A stretch of 64,000 bases of DNA from an uncultured Draconibacterium sp. (GTDB lineage Bacteria > Bacteroidota > Bacteroidia > Bacteroidales > Prolixibacteraceae): assembly GCF_963675065.1 (NCBI RefSeq), contig NZ_OY775906.1, positions 536,001 to 600,000 on the forward strand, read 5' to 3'. Position numbers and translations under genes: made by a program. Below the pieces are notes generated by a model. The model saw nothing but the letters and a program-made list of their open reading frames with translations. It made no database searches and was not told the origin of the DNA. This document shows positions 40,992-48,731 of this stretch, one piece after another (positions within the stretch are counted from its first letter, which is position 1; every line of letters starts with the position of its first letter).

Positions 40992-42113
40992 TTATAATTT
41001 TCCTTTTGTTGATGGCAAATCGAAGTTAAATACATCGCGGCGAATGGCCATTTTTATAGATTTTGCCAGTGCTTTGAAAATTGCTTCAATTTTATGGTGC
41101 TCGTTAGCCCCTTCGGCTTTTATATTCAGGTTGCACAATGCAGCATCGGAGAACGATTTAAAGAAATGCATAAACATTTCAGTTGGCATGTCGCCAACCA
41201 TTTCGCGTTTAAAATCGGCGTCCCAAACTAACCACGGACGTCCGCCAAAGTCAATAGCAGCCATTACCAGACACTCGTCCATTGGCAGGCAAAATCCGTA
41301 ACGTTCCATGCCCAGCTTATTGCCAACAGCATTTTTAAATGCCTCGCCTAAAGCCAGCGCTGTGTCTTCAATGGTATGATGTTCATCCACTTCCAGATCA
41401 CCTTTTACCTGAATATCGAGATCAACGCCACTGTGACGACCAATTTGTTCCAACATGTGATCGAAAAAGCCCAAACCTGTTGAAATATTGCATACTCCTG
41501 ATCCATCAAGATTTAGCGAAACAGAAATTGCTGTTTCTTTTGTTGTTCGTTCAACTTTTGCCGTGCGTTGCGGAGAGGCCACACAAGCGTAAATATCGTC
41601 CCAGTCGTCGGAAATCAAAGCACAAACATCGGCCAGTCCTTCTTTTTCCAGTTCTTCAACCTGGTCACCATTATTGATGAAAATTCCTTTTGCTCCAAGG
41701 TTTTTGGCCAGCATAATATCGGTCATTCTGTCTCCGATTACGAAGCTGTTTGCCAAATCATAATCGCCTTCCAGGTATTTTGTAAGCATTCCGGTTGCCG
41801 GTTTGCGGGTGGTGGAATTATCCTCAGGAAAGTGTCGGTCGATACAAATATCGTCGAAAACAACACCTTCGTTTTCAAATGCTTTCAGTATAAAATTGTG
41901 TACCGGCCAAAACGTATCTTCCGGAAACGAATCGGTGCCTAAACCATCCTGGTTGGTAACCATTACCAACTCGTAATCCAGATTTTTACGGATGTAGTGC
42001 ATATTACGGAAAACCTTGGGCAGAAACTCCAGCTTTTCGAATGCATCGATTTGCTCATCGGCAGTTTCGTAATTTAAGGTTCCGTCGCGGTCTATAAACA
42101 GTACTTTCTTCAT
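40992..42113 (-). CDS. hisB: Bifunctional histidinol-phosphatase / imidazoleglycerol-phosphate dehydratase HisB
   Basis: Starting at MKKVLFIDRDGTLN (ATG 42111-42113) the protein has 373 residues. Residues 1-165 form the HAD phosphatase with DRDGTLN, MVTNQDGLG and GDRMTDIMLAKNLG; residues 175-373 form the dehydratase with FFDHMLEQIGRHSGVDLDI, DEHHTIEDTALALGEA and NEHHKIEAIFKALAKS. Catalyses steps 7 and 9 of histidine synthesis. The reading frame extends 29 codons upstream into hisC, but that extension overlaps hisC and lacks a good start. Confidence 0.96.
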   Translation of the reverse strand: MKKVLFIDRDGTLNYETADEQIDAFEKLEFLPKVFRNMHYIRKNLDYELVMVTNQDGLGTDSFPEDTFWPVHNFILKAFENEGVVFDDICIDRHFPEDNSTTRKPATGMLTKYLEGDYDLANSFVIGDRMTDIMLAKNLGAKGIFINNGDQVEELEKEGLADVCALISDDWDDIYACVASPQRTAKVERTTKETAISVSLNLDGSGVCNISTGLGFFDHMLEQIGRHSGVDLDIQVKGDLEVDEHHTIEDTALALGEAFKNAVGNKLGMERYGFCLPMDECLVMAAIDFGGRPWLVWDADFKREMVGDMPTEMFMHFFKSFSDAALCNLNIKAEGANEHHKIEAIFKALAKSIKMAIRRDVFNFDLPSTKGKL

Positions 42114-42118
42114 CGTTT

Positions 42119-43150
42119 TTAAATTAGTTTTTTTAGCGCACTCAGCAGGTTTTCGTTTTCTTCCGAGTTTCCAATGGTTATTCGCAAACTTTCGTCGCAC
42201 AAATGAACTTTCGAACGATCGCGAACAATAATGCCTTCCTCAACCAGGTAATTGTAAATACCTCGGGCATCGTGCATTTTAACCAGCAGGAAATTTGCTT
42301 CTGACGGATAAACTTTAACCACGAACGGAAACTCCATAAGCAGTTTTTCCATTTTGTCGCGTTCGGCAATCAGCAGTTTCACCCATTTCTGTACGGTTAC
42401 TTTTTTGTCGAGCAGTTCCATCGCTTTTTCCTGAGTCAAAATATTCAGGTTATATGGGTACTTAATTTTATTGAGAACTCCAATCAATTCTGTACTTCCA
42501 AAGGCCATTCCCAAACGAATGCCGGCCATTCCCCAGGCTTTCGAAAAAGTTTGCAGAATTACCAGGTTGGGGTAGTGCTCGAGTTCTTCCATTAAGGTTT
42601 TCCCCGGTGCAAAGTCGATGTAAGCTTCGTCAACAATTACCAGCCCCTCGAATTGATTGGCGAGCTCCAGCATCGCTTCTTTTTTCAGACTGTTGCCGGT
42701 TGGATTGTTGGGCGAGCATAAAAATATCAGTTTGGTATTTTTGTCGGTTTCGCCAAGAATGTCGTTAATATTCAGCTGAAAATCTTCGGTTAGTGAAACT
42801 TTGCGAAGTTCAACACCAGAAATATCGGCAGCCACTTTGTACATGCCGTAAGTTGGATCGATAGTAACCACATTGTCTCTTCCCGGCTCACAAAAAGCCC
42901 GGATTAACAAATCAATCGGTTCGTCGCTGCCGTTTCCCAGAAAAATATTCTCTGATCCTACTTTTTTTAAGACCGCTATTTTTTCTTTAACCAGTCGTTG
43001 TAACGGATCCGGATAACGGTTGTAAGGCTCGTTAAACGGGTTTTCGTTGGCATCGAGAAAAACCATGGCATCGCCACTGTACTCGTCGCGTGCCGATGAG
43101 TACGGCTTCAGATTTTTTATGTTCTCTCTTAATAGATTATTTAGTTCCAT
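42119..43150 (-). CDS. hisC: Histidinol-phosphate aminotransferase HisC
   Basis: A 343-residue PLP enzyme. Signature parts: FLDANENPFNEPYNRYPDP at the N-terminus, IFLCSPNNPTGN, VIVDEAYIDFAPGKT, the PLP lysine in QTFSKAWGMAGIRLG near residue 205, and the C-terminal SLRITIGNSEEN. Catalyses the transamination of imidazole acetol phosphate. It ends 5 bp before the hisB start and begins just downstream of the GIY-YIG cassette. Confidence 0.96.
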   Translation of the reverse strand: MELNNLLRENIKNLKPYSSARDEYSGDAMVFLDANENPFNEPYNRYPDPLQRLVKEKIAVLKKVGSENIFLGNGSDEPIDLLIRAFCEPGRDNVVTIDPTYGMYKVAADISGVELRKVSLTEDFQLNINDILGETDKNTKLIFLCSPNNPTGNSLKKEAMLELANQFEGLVIVDEAYIDFAPGKTLMEELEHYPNLVILQTFSKAWGMAGIRLGMAFGSTELIGVLNKIKYPYNLNILTQEKAMELLDKKVTVQKWVKLLIAERDKMEKLLMEFPFVVKVYPSEANFLLVKMHDARGIYNYLVEEGIIVRDRSKVHLCDESLRITIGNSEENENLLSALKKLI

Positions 43151-43167
43151 AACATGTTTTGTACGTC

Positions 43168-43188
43168 ATGCCGAACTTGTTTCGGCAT
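43168..43188. repeat. Left hairpin of the GIY-YIG cassette
   Basis: An 8-bp perfect stem ATGCCGAA/TTCGGCAT with loop CTTGT, the inverse of the right hairpin's ACAAG loop. Confidence 0.6.
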
Positions 43189-43195
43189 CTGTTTT

Positions 43196-43483
43196 TTATC
43201 TAATTCCCCAATAAAGATCATTCATTTCAGGATTCACAGATTTAATAAGGTTGATTTTCCAATCCCGATGCCAGTTCTTCAGTTGTTTTTCCCGATCGAT
43301 GGCCTGGTAAATATCCGGAAAATCTTCGTAGTACATTAAATCTGTTAGTTTATACTTTGATGTAAATGCTGAACCAATTCCATTTTTGTGATCAGCAATC
43401 CTTGTTTTCAGATCACTTGTTACACCAATATAAAATGTGGTTCTTTTTGAATTACTCATTATATAAACAAATCCTCCTTTCAT
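43196..43483 (-). CDS. GIY-YIG nuclease-domain protein
   Basis: A 95-residue stand-alone GIY-YIG domain: GGFVYIMSN gives the first half, TTFYIGVTSDLKTRIADHKNG the second with the catalytic arginine (LKTRI) and histidine, and the C-terminal AIDREKQLKNWHRDWKINLI supplies the conserved glutamate region (REKQLKNW). Members of this UvrC-like/UPF0213-like group are small predicted endonucleases; none of this exact subgroup is characterised to my knowledge. It lies within the his operon between two inverted hairpins. Confidence 0.93.
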   Translation of the reverse strand: MKGGFVYIMSNSKRTTFYIGVTSDLKTRIADHKNGIGSAFTSKYKLTDLMYYEDFPDIYQAIDREKQLKNWHRDWKINLIKSVNPEMNDLYWGIR

Positions 43484-43490
43484 AATTAAG

Positions 43491-43511
43491 AACCTGAAAC
43501 AAGTTCAGGTT
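43491..43511. repeat. Right hairpin of the GIY-YIG cassette
   Basis: An 8-bp perfect stem AACCTGAA/TTCAGGTT with loop ACAAG, immediately followed by GACGT. Confidence 0.6.
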
Positions 43512-43517
43512 GACGTT

Positions 43518-44804
43518 CTAATCAGCTAAATATTTCAAACGTAAAGTTACTGCATTTTTGTGCGCTTCAAGTTGTTCGGTAGCGGCCATTTTTTCAATAG
43601 CGGGGCCAATTGCCAAAAGTCCTTCTTCACTAATCTCCTGGAAGGTGATCTTTTTCAGAAAACTATCCAGGTTTACTCCACTATACGATCGTGCCCAGCC
43701 GTTTGTTGGCAGCGTATGGTTGGTGCCCGAAGCATAATCGCCGGCACTTTCAGGTGTAAATTCACCCAGAAAAACCGATCCGGCGTTAGTGATTTTATCT
43801 GCCAGGTCCATATATTTTTTGGTGCTGATGATCAGGTGTTCAGGTGCGTACTCATTGATCAGATCGACACGCTCTGTTTCATCCGAAACAACGATCAAAA
43901 CACTGTTCGAAAGCGCTTTTTCGGCGAGCTCTTTTCTTGGCAGTTGAGCAACTTGTGCTTCAACTTCAGCAACTACTTCTTTTAACGAATTTTCGTTGTT
44001 GGTAACCAGCACCACCTGGCTGTCGGCACCGTGTTCTGCCTGCGACAACAGATCGGAAGCGACAAAAGCCGCATTCGATGTTTCGTCGGCAACTACCAGT
44101 ACCTCCGAAGGACCGGCCGGCATATCGATCGAAACTTCATTCATACTAACCAGTTGTTTGGCAGCCGTTACATATTGATTTCCCGGACCAAAAATCTTGT
44201 AGGTTTTCGGAACGGTCTCCGTACCGTATGCCATTGCTCCGATAGCTTGTACACCGCCCAGTTTGTAGATTTGTGTTACGCCTGCAACCTTTGCAGCATA
44301 CAAAATTGCCGGATGGATATTACCATTTTTATCGGGTGGCGAACAAAGCACAATTTGTTTACAACCTGCAATTTTTGCGGGAAGCGCCAACATCAATACC
44401 GTTGAAAAAAGCGGCGCTGTTCCGCCCGGAATATACAATCCAACTTTTTCGATGGCCACGGGTTTTTGCCAGCAAATTACGCCGGGCGCGGTTTCCATCT
44501 TTCTTATTTCGGGCATTTGGGCGCTGTGAAAAGCTCTGATGTTTTCAGCAGCTAAAGCAATCGCGTCTTTTAAATCCTGATCGATTGTGGCTTCTGCTTT
44601 GGCAATTTCTTCCGGTGTAACCTCAAAATTATCCAGTTTAACACCATCAAAACGTTCGGTGTATTCGCGAAGTTTTTCATCGCCCTGCTCACGAATTTCA
44701 GATAATATATTTTGCACGCGACCGTACAATTCCGAAACATCGAAAAGCGGACGTTTTAAAATATCGGGCCAGGTATTTCTTCCCGGATTTATATAAGTCT
44801 TCAT
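43518..44804 (-). CDS. hisD: Histidinol dehydrogenase HisD
   Basis: A 428-residue enzyme that oxidises histidinol to histidine in two NAD-dependent steps. Seen: VGLYIPGGTAPLFSTVLM, YKIFGPGNQYVTAAKQLV, IDMPAGPSEVLVVADETSN, DLLSQAEHGADSQV with zinc-binding residues, and GDYASGTNHTLPTNGWAR. It overlaps the EamA gene by 4 bp at its start, and the GIY-YIG cassette abuts its stop codon. Confidence 0.97.
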   Translation of the reverse strand: MKTYINPGRNTWPDILKRPLFDVSELYGRVQNILSEIREQGDEKLREYTERFDGVKLDNFEVTPEEIAKAEATIDQDLKDAIALAAENIRAFHSAQMPEIRKMETAPGVICWQKPVAIEKVGLYIPGGTAPLFSTVLMLALPAKIAGCKQIVLCSPPDKNGNIHPAILYAAKVAGVTQIYKLGGVQAIGAMAYGTETVPKTYKIFGPGNQYVTAAKQLVSMNEVSIDMPAGPSEVLVVADETSNAAFVASDLLSQAEHGADSQVVLVTNNENSLKEVVAEVEAQVAQLPRKELAEKALSNSVLIVVSDETERVDLINEYAPEHLIISTKKYMDLADKITNAGSVFLGEFTPESAGDYASGTNHTLPTNGWARSYSGVNLDSFLKKITFQEISEEGLLAIGPAIEKMAATEQLEAHKNAVTLRLKYLAD

Positions 44805-45694
44805 GTAACTGTTTTTTTTGTTTTAAATCGTAAAGCCAGAATGTTGCCCGAAAATAGCAAAAGTATTCCCAACACTGCGAATACATCCCAGCGGTAACCT
44901 TCAAAAAAAGTAGAAATTAACAAAGCAATAGCCGGAGTAATTATTGCAACGTAAATCGAACGGTCGGGACCGATTTCTCCAAGCAGTTTTAAATAAGAGG
45001 AAAAGGCTATTATCGATCCAAAAATTGAGAGATACAATAACGACACCGAATAGTTCAGCGAAGCTTCAAAATTGAGCGGTTTGCCAAGTAGTAATACCAT
45101 TGCAAACATAGCCAATCCTCCATACAACATTCCGTAAGCATTGGCCTGTAGAACTGGCAGGTTTTTCTTTTGCTTATAAGCCGAAATAATGTTTCCTAAG
45201 GAAGCAAAGGTTAAACCTCCGAAACAAAGCAAAAAGATAATCCAGTTGTCGCTTGCCCCCTGAAACTTTACCAGCTCGTTCTTAAATAACAAAGCTGTTC
45301 CTCCAACTCCCAAAACAGCAGCCACAATAACATCGGGCTTTATTTTGCCTTTTAACAAAACTGCATTGAAAAAGATATTGAAGAAAATGATCAACGAAAA
45401 TATTACTGCTACAATACCGCTTGTTAAAGTGGTTTCCACTTCGTACACAAACCAGTAGTTCATTCCGAAAAGGCAAAGCCCCAGCAGAAGCATCATCAGG
45501 TGTTCGCGTAGTGTGAATTTCATTTTTCTTCCTGTTGCCAGGCAAAATAAAATGAGCAGAATCCCGGCTGCCAGAAAGCGATAGGCAACCGATAACAGCG
45601 GATCAACCGTTCCCAGTTGAAACTTAATGGCATACCATGTGGATCCCCAGATCAGCGATGGAATAGCAAACAGTATATATTGTCTTGTTGTCAT
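44801..45694 (-). CDS. EamA-family (DMT) transporter in the his operon
   Basis: A 297-residue protein with ten predicted helices arranged as two EamA repeats: IPSLIWGSTWYAIKFQLG and AYRFLAAGILLILFC in the first, LLCFGGLTFASLGNIISAYK and VSLLYLSIFGSIIAFSSYLK in the second. EamA proteins export amino acids and metabolites. It lies between hisG and hisD with a 4-bp overlap into hisD, so it is part of the his operon. Export of histidine or an intermediate would be a natural guess but is unproven. Confidence 0.9.
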   Translation of the reverse strand: MTTRQYILFAIPSLIWGSTWYAIKFQLGTVDPLLSVAYRFLAAGILLILFCLATGRKMKFTLREHLMMLLLGLCLFGMNYWFVYEVETTLTSGIVAVIFSLIIFFNIFFNAVLLKGKIKPDVIVAAVLGVGGTALLFKNELVKFQGASDNWIIFLLCFGGLTFASLGNIISAYKQKKNLPVLQANAYGMLYGGLAMFAMVLLLGKPLNFEASLNYSVSLLYLSIFGSIIAFSSYLKLLGEIGPDRSIYVAIITPAIALLISTFFEGYRWDVFAVLGILLLFSGNILALRFKTKKTVT

Positions 45695-45754
45695 TTATTC
45701 ATGAAACTGTTAACCCGATAGCTGCTTTTAAGAACGGCTTCATGGATTTAATTT

Positions 45755-46612
45755 CTAGAAAATCATTTTCTCAATAGGAACAACCAATATTCCTTCGGCA
45801 CCGGCTTTTTTCAATTTGCCAATTACTTCCCAAAAGTCATCTTCTGCAATAACCGAGTGCATCGAACTCCAGCCTTCTTTTGCCAGCGGAACCAGTGTTG
45901 GTGATTTCATTCCCGGAAGCAGCGAAGTAACTTCTTCCACTTTTTCGTTTGGAACATTCAGAAGAATGTATTTTTTACCCTCAGCACGTTGTACCGATTC
46001 AATTCTGAAGATCAGCTCATCAAGAATTTCCTGCTTTTCAGCCGAAAGGTTTGGATTGGCAATCAATACCGCTTCCGATTTCATTACCACTTCAACTTCT
46101 TTCAGGCGGTTGCTCACCAAGGTAGAACCTGAACTTACAATATCGAAAATAGCATCGGCCAAACCTATTCCCGGCGCAATTTCTACCGATCCGGTAATCA
46201 CGTGAATTTCTGCATTAATATTGTTTTCGTCCAGAAACTTTTTCAGGATAACAGGGTAGGAGGTGGCAATTTTTTTGCCGTTAAAGAACTCAACGCCCGG
46301 ATAATCGATTGATTTTGGAATGGCCAGTGAAAGGCGGCATTTAGAGAAACCAAGACGTTTGGCTATTACCACGTTTTCGTCTTTCTCTGCCATTTCGTTT
46401 TCGCCAACAACACCGATGTCAGCAACTCCGTCGGCAACGGTTTGCGGAATATCATCGTCGCGTAAAAACAAGGCATCCATTGGGAAGTTTTTCGCTTCCG
46501 ATACCAATTTACGTTTACCAACGCTCAATCCAATTCCGGCCTCGTTGATTAGCCCCATTGAGTCTTCGTTTAACCTTCCTTTAGTTTGAATTGCAATTTT
46601 AAGTTTTTCCAT
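45755..46612 (-). CDS. hisG: ATP phosphoribosyltransferase HisG (long form)
   Basis: A 285-residue enzyme for the first, committed step. Core: IAIQTKGRLNEDSMGLINEAG, DIPQTVADGVADIGVVGENE, KIATSYPVILKKFLDE, HVITGSVEIAPGIGLADAIFDIVSSGSTL. The C-terminal ACT-like regulatory domain (from about 212) includes KYILLNVPNEKVEEV and SPTLVPLAKEGWSSMHSV, so no HisZ partner is needed and feedback by histidine is expected. First gene of the operon; an attenuator precedes it. Confidence 0.97.
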   Translation of the reverse strand: MEKLKIAIQTKGRLNEDSMGLINEAGIGLSVGKRKLVSEAKNFPMDALFLRDDDIPQTVADGVADIGVVGENEMAEKDENVVIAKRLGFSKCRLSLAIPKSIDYPGVEFFNGKKIATSYPVILKKFLDENNINAEIHVITGSVEIAPGIGLADAIFDIVSSGSTLVSNRLKEVEVVMKSEAVLIANPNLSAEKQEILDELIFRIESVQRAEGKKYILLNVPNEKVEEVTSLLPGMKSPTLVPLAKEGWSSMHSVIAEDDFWEVIGKLKKAGAEGILVVPIEKMIF

Positions 46613-46624
46613 GTCTGTTTTATA

Positions 46625-46660
46625 TAAAAAAAGGCCTGCCTTTTACGGCAAGCCTTTATA
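46625..46660 (-). terminator. Attenuator terminator upstream of hisG
   Basis: In the minus-strand transcript an 11-bp stem, AAAGGCTTGCC against GGCAGGCCTTT (one G-U pair), is followed by TTTTTTTATA. It sits between the his leader peptide and hisG, about 15 bp before the hisG start, the classic layout of transcription attenuation. Confidence 0.85.
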
Positions 46661-46690
46661 AATTAATATCGTTGAGTTTGAACAAAACAA

Positions 46691-46753
46691 TTACAGCCTA
46701 CCCGATGGTTGGTTCTTCCAATGATGGCCGTGGTGTAATGCTCTTGCTGTCAT
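46691..46753 (-). CDS. hisL: his operon leader peptide with four histidines
   Basis: ATG 46751-46753 opens a 20-residue peptide MTARALHHGHHWKNQPSGRL ending in TAA at 46691-46693. Four of its first eleven residues are histidine (HHGHH, codons CAC CAC GGC CAT CAT). It lies downstream of a -33/-7 promoter and about 30 bp upstream of the attenuator terminator. Ribosome stalling on the histidine codons when charged tRNA-His is scarce should prevent the terminator from forming. Confidence 0.85.
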   Translation of the reverse strand: MTARALHHGHHWKNQPSGRL

Positions 46754-46769
46754 ATCAGTTATTTTGTTG

Positions 46770-46799
46770 CAAGTATAATTATAATATTGAATTCAGCAA
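46770..46799 (-). promoter_or_regulatory. his operon promoter
   Basis: On the minus strand TTG (46797-46799), 19 bp, then TATACTTG (46770-46777), which matches the -7 consensus at all but one position. The leader peptide ATG follows 16 bp later. Confidence 0.65.
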
Positions 46800-46901
46800 G
46801 CACCAGTGGTGTTAATTTAAAATTAAAGTTAAGCCGGGAAGTGATATTACCATAATTTATGATCTGTTCGGATTTTGCCTGATAAGAAATTGAAAATGTA
46901 T

Positions 46902-46932
46902 TTTGCAAATTGCAATCGATTGCATAGTTTTG
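46902..46932 (+). promoter_or_regulatory. GH105 gene promoter with an operator in the spacer
   Basis: TTTG (46902-46905), exactly 19 bp, then TAGTTTTG (46925-46932): a textbook promoter. The spacer contains the perfect 14-bp palindrome TGCAATCGATTGCA (46911-46924), the CG-centred form typical of LacI-family operators. Binding there would block RNA polymerase; the regulator gene is not in the window. Confidence 0.7.
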
Positions 46933-46950
46933 TATCAAACTTAGATCAAC

Positions 46951-48054
46951 ATGAATAAAATAATCATTCTTTTACTGGCCGCGGTAGTTCTGGGAGGAAC
47001 AACGCAGGCACAAAAAGCGGGTAACGAAAAGCTTTTTAAAGACAAAACCATTAAAAAAACGATGAAAAAGGCTTTGGACTGGCAATTGGAGCATCCAAAG
47101 CACGAGTTGTACGACTGGACCAACGGTGCATTTTACGCCGGAGCTTTTGCAGCCTATGAATCAACGGGCTTGAAAAAGATTTGGAAAGCCATGTACGAAA
47201 TGGGAGAGGCCAACGAGTGGAAACCGGGGCCGCGTTTGCATCATGCCGACGACCATGTGATTTGCCAGACATACATTGATATGTACAGGGTTTCGGGCGA
47301 AAAGAAAATGATTGAACCATTCATAGCAACCATGGATGAGTTTATGAAAACGCCCTACGAAGCCGATGGAATTTACGAAAAAACCTGGTGGTGGTGCGAT
47401 GCCTTGTTTATGGCTCCACCGGCATTGGTAAAGCTGGGAATGACTTTAGACGATGATAAATACCTGAAACTTTCGGATAAACTGTGGAAAGAAACCTACG
47501 ACCTGCTTTGGGACAAAGAATATCATTTGTATGCACGCGATATGAGCTACAAATGGGACGAACCCGGAATTGAAAAAAAGCAGGAAGCTAATGGCAAGAA
47601 AATTTTCTGGTCGAGAGGAAATGGCTGGGTAATGGGCGGTTTGGTTCGTGTTCTTTCTGAATTGCCTGAGGATTATCCAAATCGTGATTTTTACATTCAG
47701 AATTACAAAGAAATGGCTGCCAAAATTCTTTCGCTACAACAGGAAGATGGTTTGTGGCGTTCCAGCCTGCTCGATCCTGAATCGTATCCCGGAGGAGAGG
47801 CCAGCGGCTCAGGATTTTACTGCTATGCATTGGCCTGGGGAATAAATAATGGAATTCTGGATAAAGAAACTTATTTGCCTGCAGTTGAAAAAGCGTGGGT
47901 AGGACTGAATGGATTGCTTCAGCCCGACGGACATGTGGGCTGGTGCCAACCCATTGGTGCCGATCCACGGAAAAACTTCGAAGCAGACAGCTGGGAAGTA
48001 TACGGAACCGGAGCCTTTTTACTGGCCGGCAGTGAGGTGATAAAACTGGATTAA
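46951..48054 (+). CDS. GH105/GH88-type unsaturated glucuronyl/rhamnogalacturonyl hydrolase
   Basis: A 367-residue protein with a signal peptide (to TTQAQ) and an (alpha/alpha)6-barrel. Hallmarks: YDWTNGAFYAGAFAAYE, LHHADDHVICQTYIDMY, KTWWWCDALFMAPPAL carrying the catalytic aspartate, and FWSRGNGWVMGGL. These enzymes remove the unsaturated uronic acid left by polysaccharide lyases acting on pectin or related polymers. It is not in a visible polysaccharide-utilisation locus, and no lyase or SusCD pair is nearby. Confidence 0.92.
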   Translation: MNKIIILLLAAVVLGGTTQAQKAGNEKLFKDKTIKKTMKKALDWQLEHPKHELYDWTNGAFYAGAFAAYESTGLKKIWKAMYEMGEANEWKPGPRLHHADDHVICQTYIDMYRVSGEKKMIEPFIATMDEFMKTPYEADGIYEKTWWWCDALFMAPPALVKLGMTLDDDKYLKLSDKLWKETYDLLWDKEYHLYARDMSYKWDEPGIEKKQEANGKKIFWSRGNGWVMGGLVRVLSELPEDYPNRDFYIQNYKEMAAKILSLQQEDGLWRSSLLDPESYPGGEASGSGFYCYALAWGINNGILDKETYLPAVEKAWVGLNGLLQPDGHVGWCQPIGADPRKNFEADSWEVYGTGAFLLAGSEVIKLD

Positions 48055-48071
48055 TCAATCGAATTTCAACA

Positions 48072-48113
48072 TAAAAAAGGCCGCTGTAATTAATTTTGCA
48101 GCGGCCTTTTACA
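48072..48113. terminator. Bidirectional terminator after GH105
   Basis: AAAAGGCCGCTGtaattaattttGCAGCGGCCTTTT: an A/T-flanked stem of about 11 bp (AAGGCCGCTG with CAGCGGCCTT) between convergent genes. Confidence 0.85.
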
Positions 48114-48126
48114 TATTTTATGGTAG

Positions 48127-48498
48127 CTATTTCACCTTTTTGGCTGTAATTGGCATTTCACCTTCCGGGGTGTTTACAATCCCCTTCATTTCCTCTCCTT
48201 CAACATTAATCTTCAAACTTACGTAATCGTAATCAACGTACAATCCAAATTTTAATACGTCGTCTTTATACGTTATGTTTTGCAAATCAACTTTATTATT
48301 GCCTTCAAATTTTACGTAACCTTTCAAATTGCCTTCCTGTTCTTCAAATACAAAATTTCCGACATTATATCCATATGGCGCATTCGGAGCATCGTATTTC
48401 CATTCACCAACAATATCTTTATTGGAGGGACGTTCAGTGGCATTTACAAAGTTTGCCGTTAGAGCGAACACAAAAATAATGAGAATTAATTTTTTCAT
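48127..48498 (-). CDS. Small secreted protein of unknown function (DUF2147-like pattern)
   Basis: A 123-residue protein with a signal peptide ending at VNAT. The body (DIVGEWKYDAPNAPYGYNVG, YVKFEGNNKVDLQNITYK, LKINVEGEEMKGIVNTPEGEMP) reads as a small all-beta, lipocalin-like domain in which a G-x-W near the N-terminus is typical. No enzymatic residues are recognised. Confidence 0.7.
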   Translation of the reverse strand: MKKLILIIFVFALTANFVNATERPSNKDIVGEWKYDAPNAPYGYNVGNFVFEEQEGNLKGYVKFEGNNKVDLQNITYKDDVLKFGLYVDYDYVSLKINVEGEEMKGIVNTPEGEMPITAKKVK

Positions 48499-48731
48499 TG
48501 TTCAGAATTTTAGGTAAGAAATTTAGTTTTAATTTTTAGCTGATTACAAGTTTACTAAGAACATTTTCATTTGCCAATTAAAGTTCTTTAAAATTTAAGC
48601 TTCATACTAAAAATCAAATTAAATGTATTCTTCTGCACCGTTGCTGAATATTATTATTTGTTTTGTGCGCTCAAGGGCATGGTATTTGTTGGAACAGAAC
48701 ACAATTAAACAATTACAGAAAGATTCAAGTC

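Larger units (their letters stand above)
43163..43516 (-). mobile_element. Candidate GIY-YIG cassette bounded by inverted hairpins
   Basis: Between hisD and hisC, two hairpins bracket the GIY-YIG gene. Left (43168-43188): ATGCCGAA-CTTGT-TTCGGCAT, with ACGTC just outside. Right (43491-43511): AACCTGAA-ACAAG-TTCAGGTT, with GACGT just outside. The two are inverted copies sharing the core GAAACAAGTTC and the outer GACGT, while five stem positions differ between copies yet pair in each. The right end stops 1 bp before the hisD stop codon. This looks like an insertion unit; mobility is inferred. Confidence 0.55.

Noticed and set aside
42114..42200. Longer hisB starting 29 codons earlier
   Set aside because: The extra residues overlap hisC in another frame and precede the conserved MKKVLFIDRDGTLN start.
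43163..43516. The hairpins at 43168 and 43491 as ordinary terminators
   Set aside because: On the operon (minus) strand neither hairpin is followed by a U-tract, and their shared core and inverted arrangement fit element ends better.
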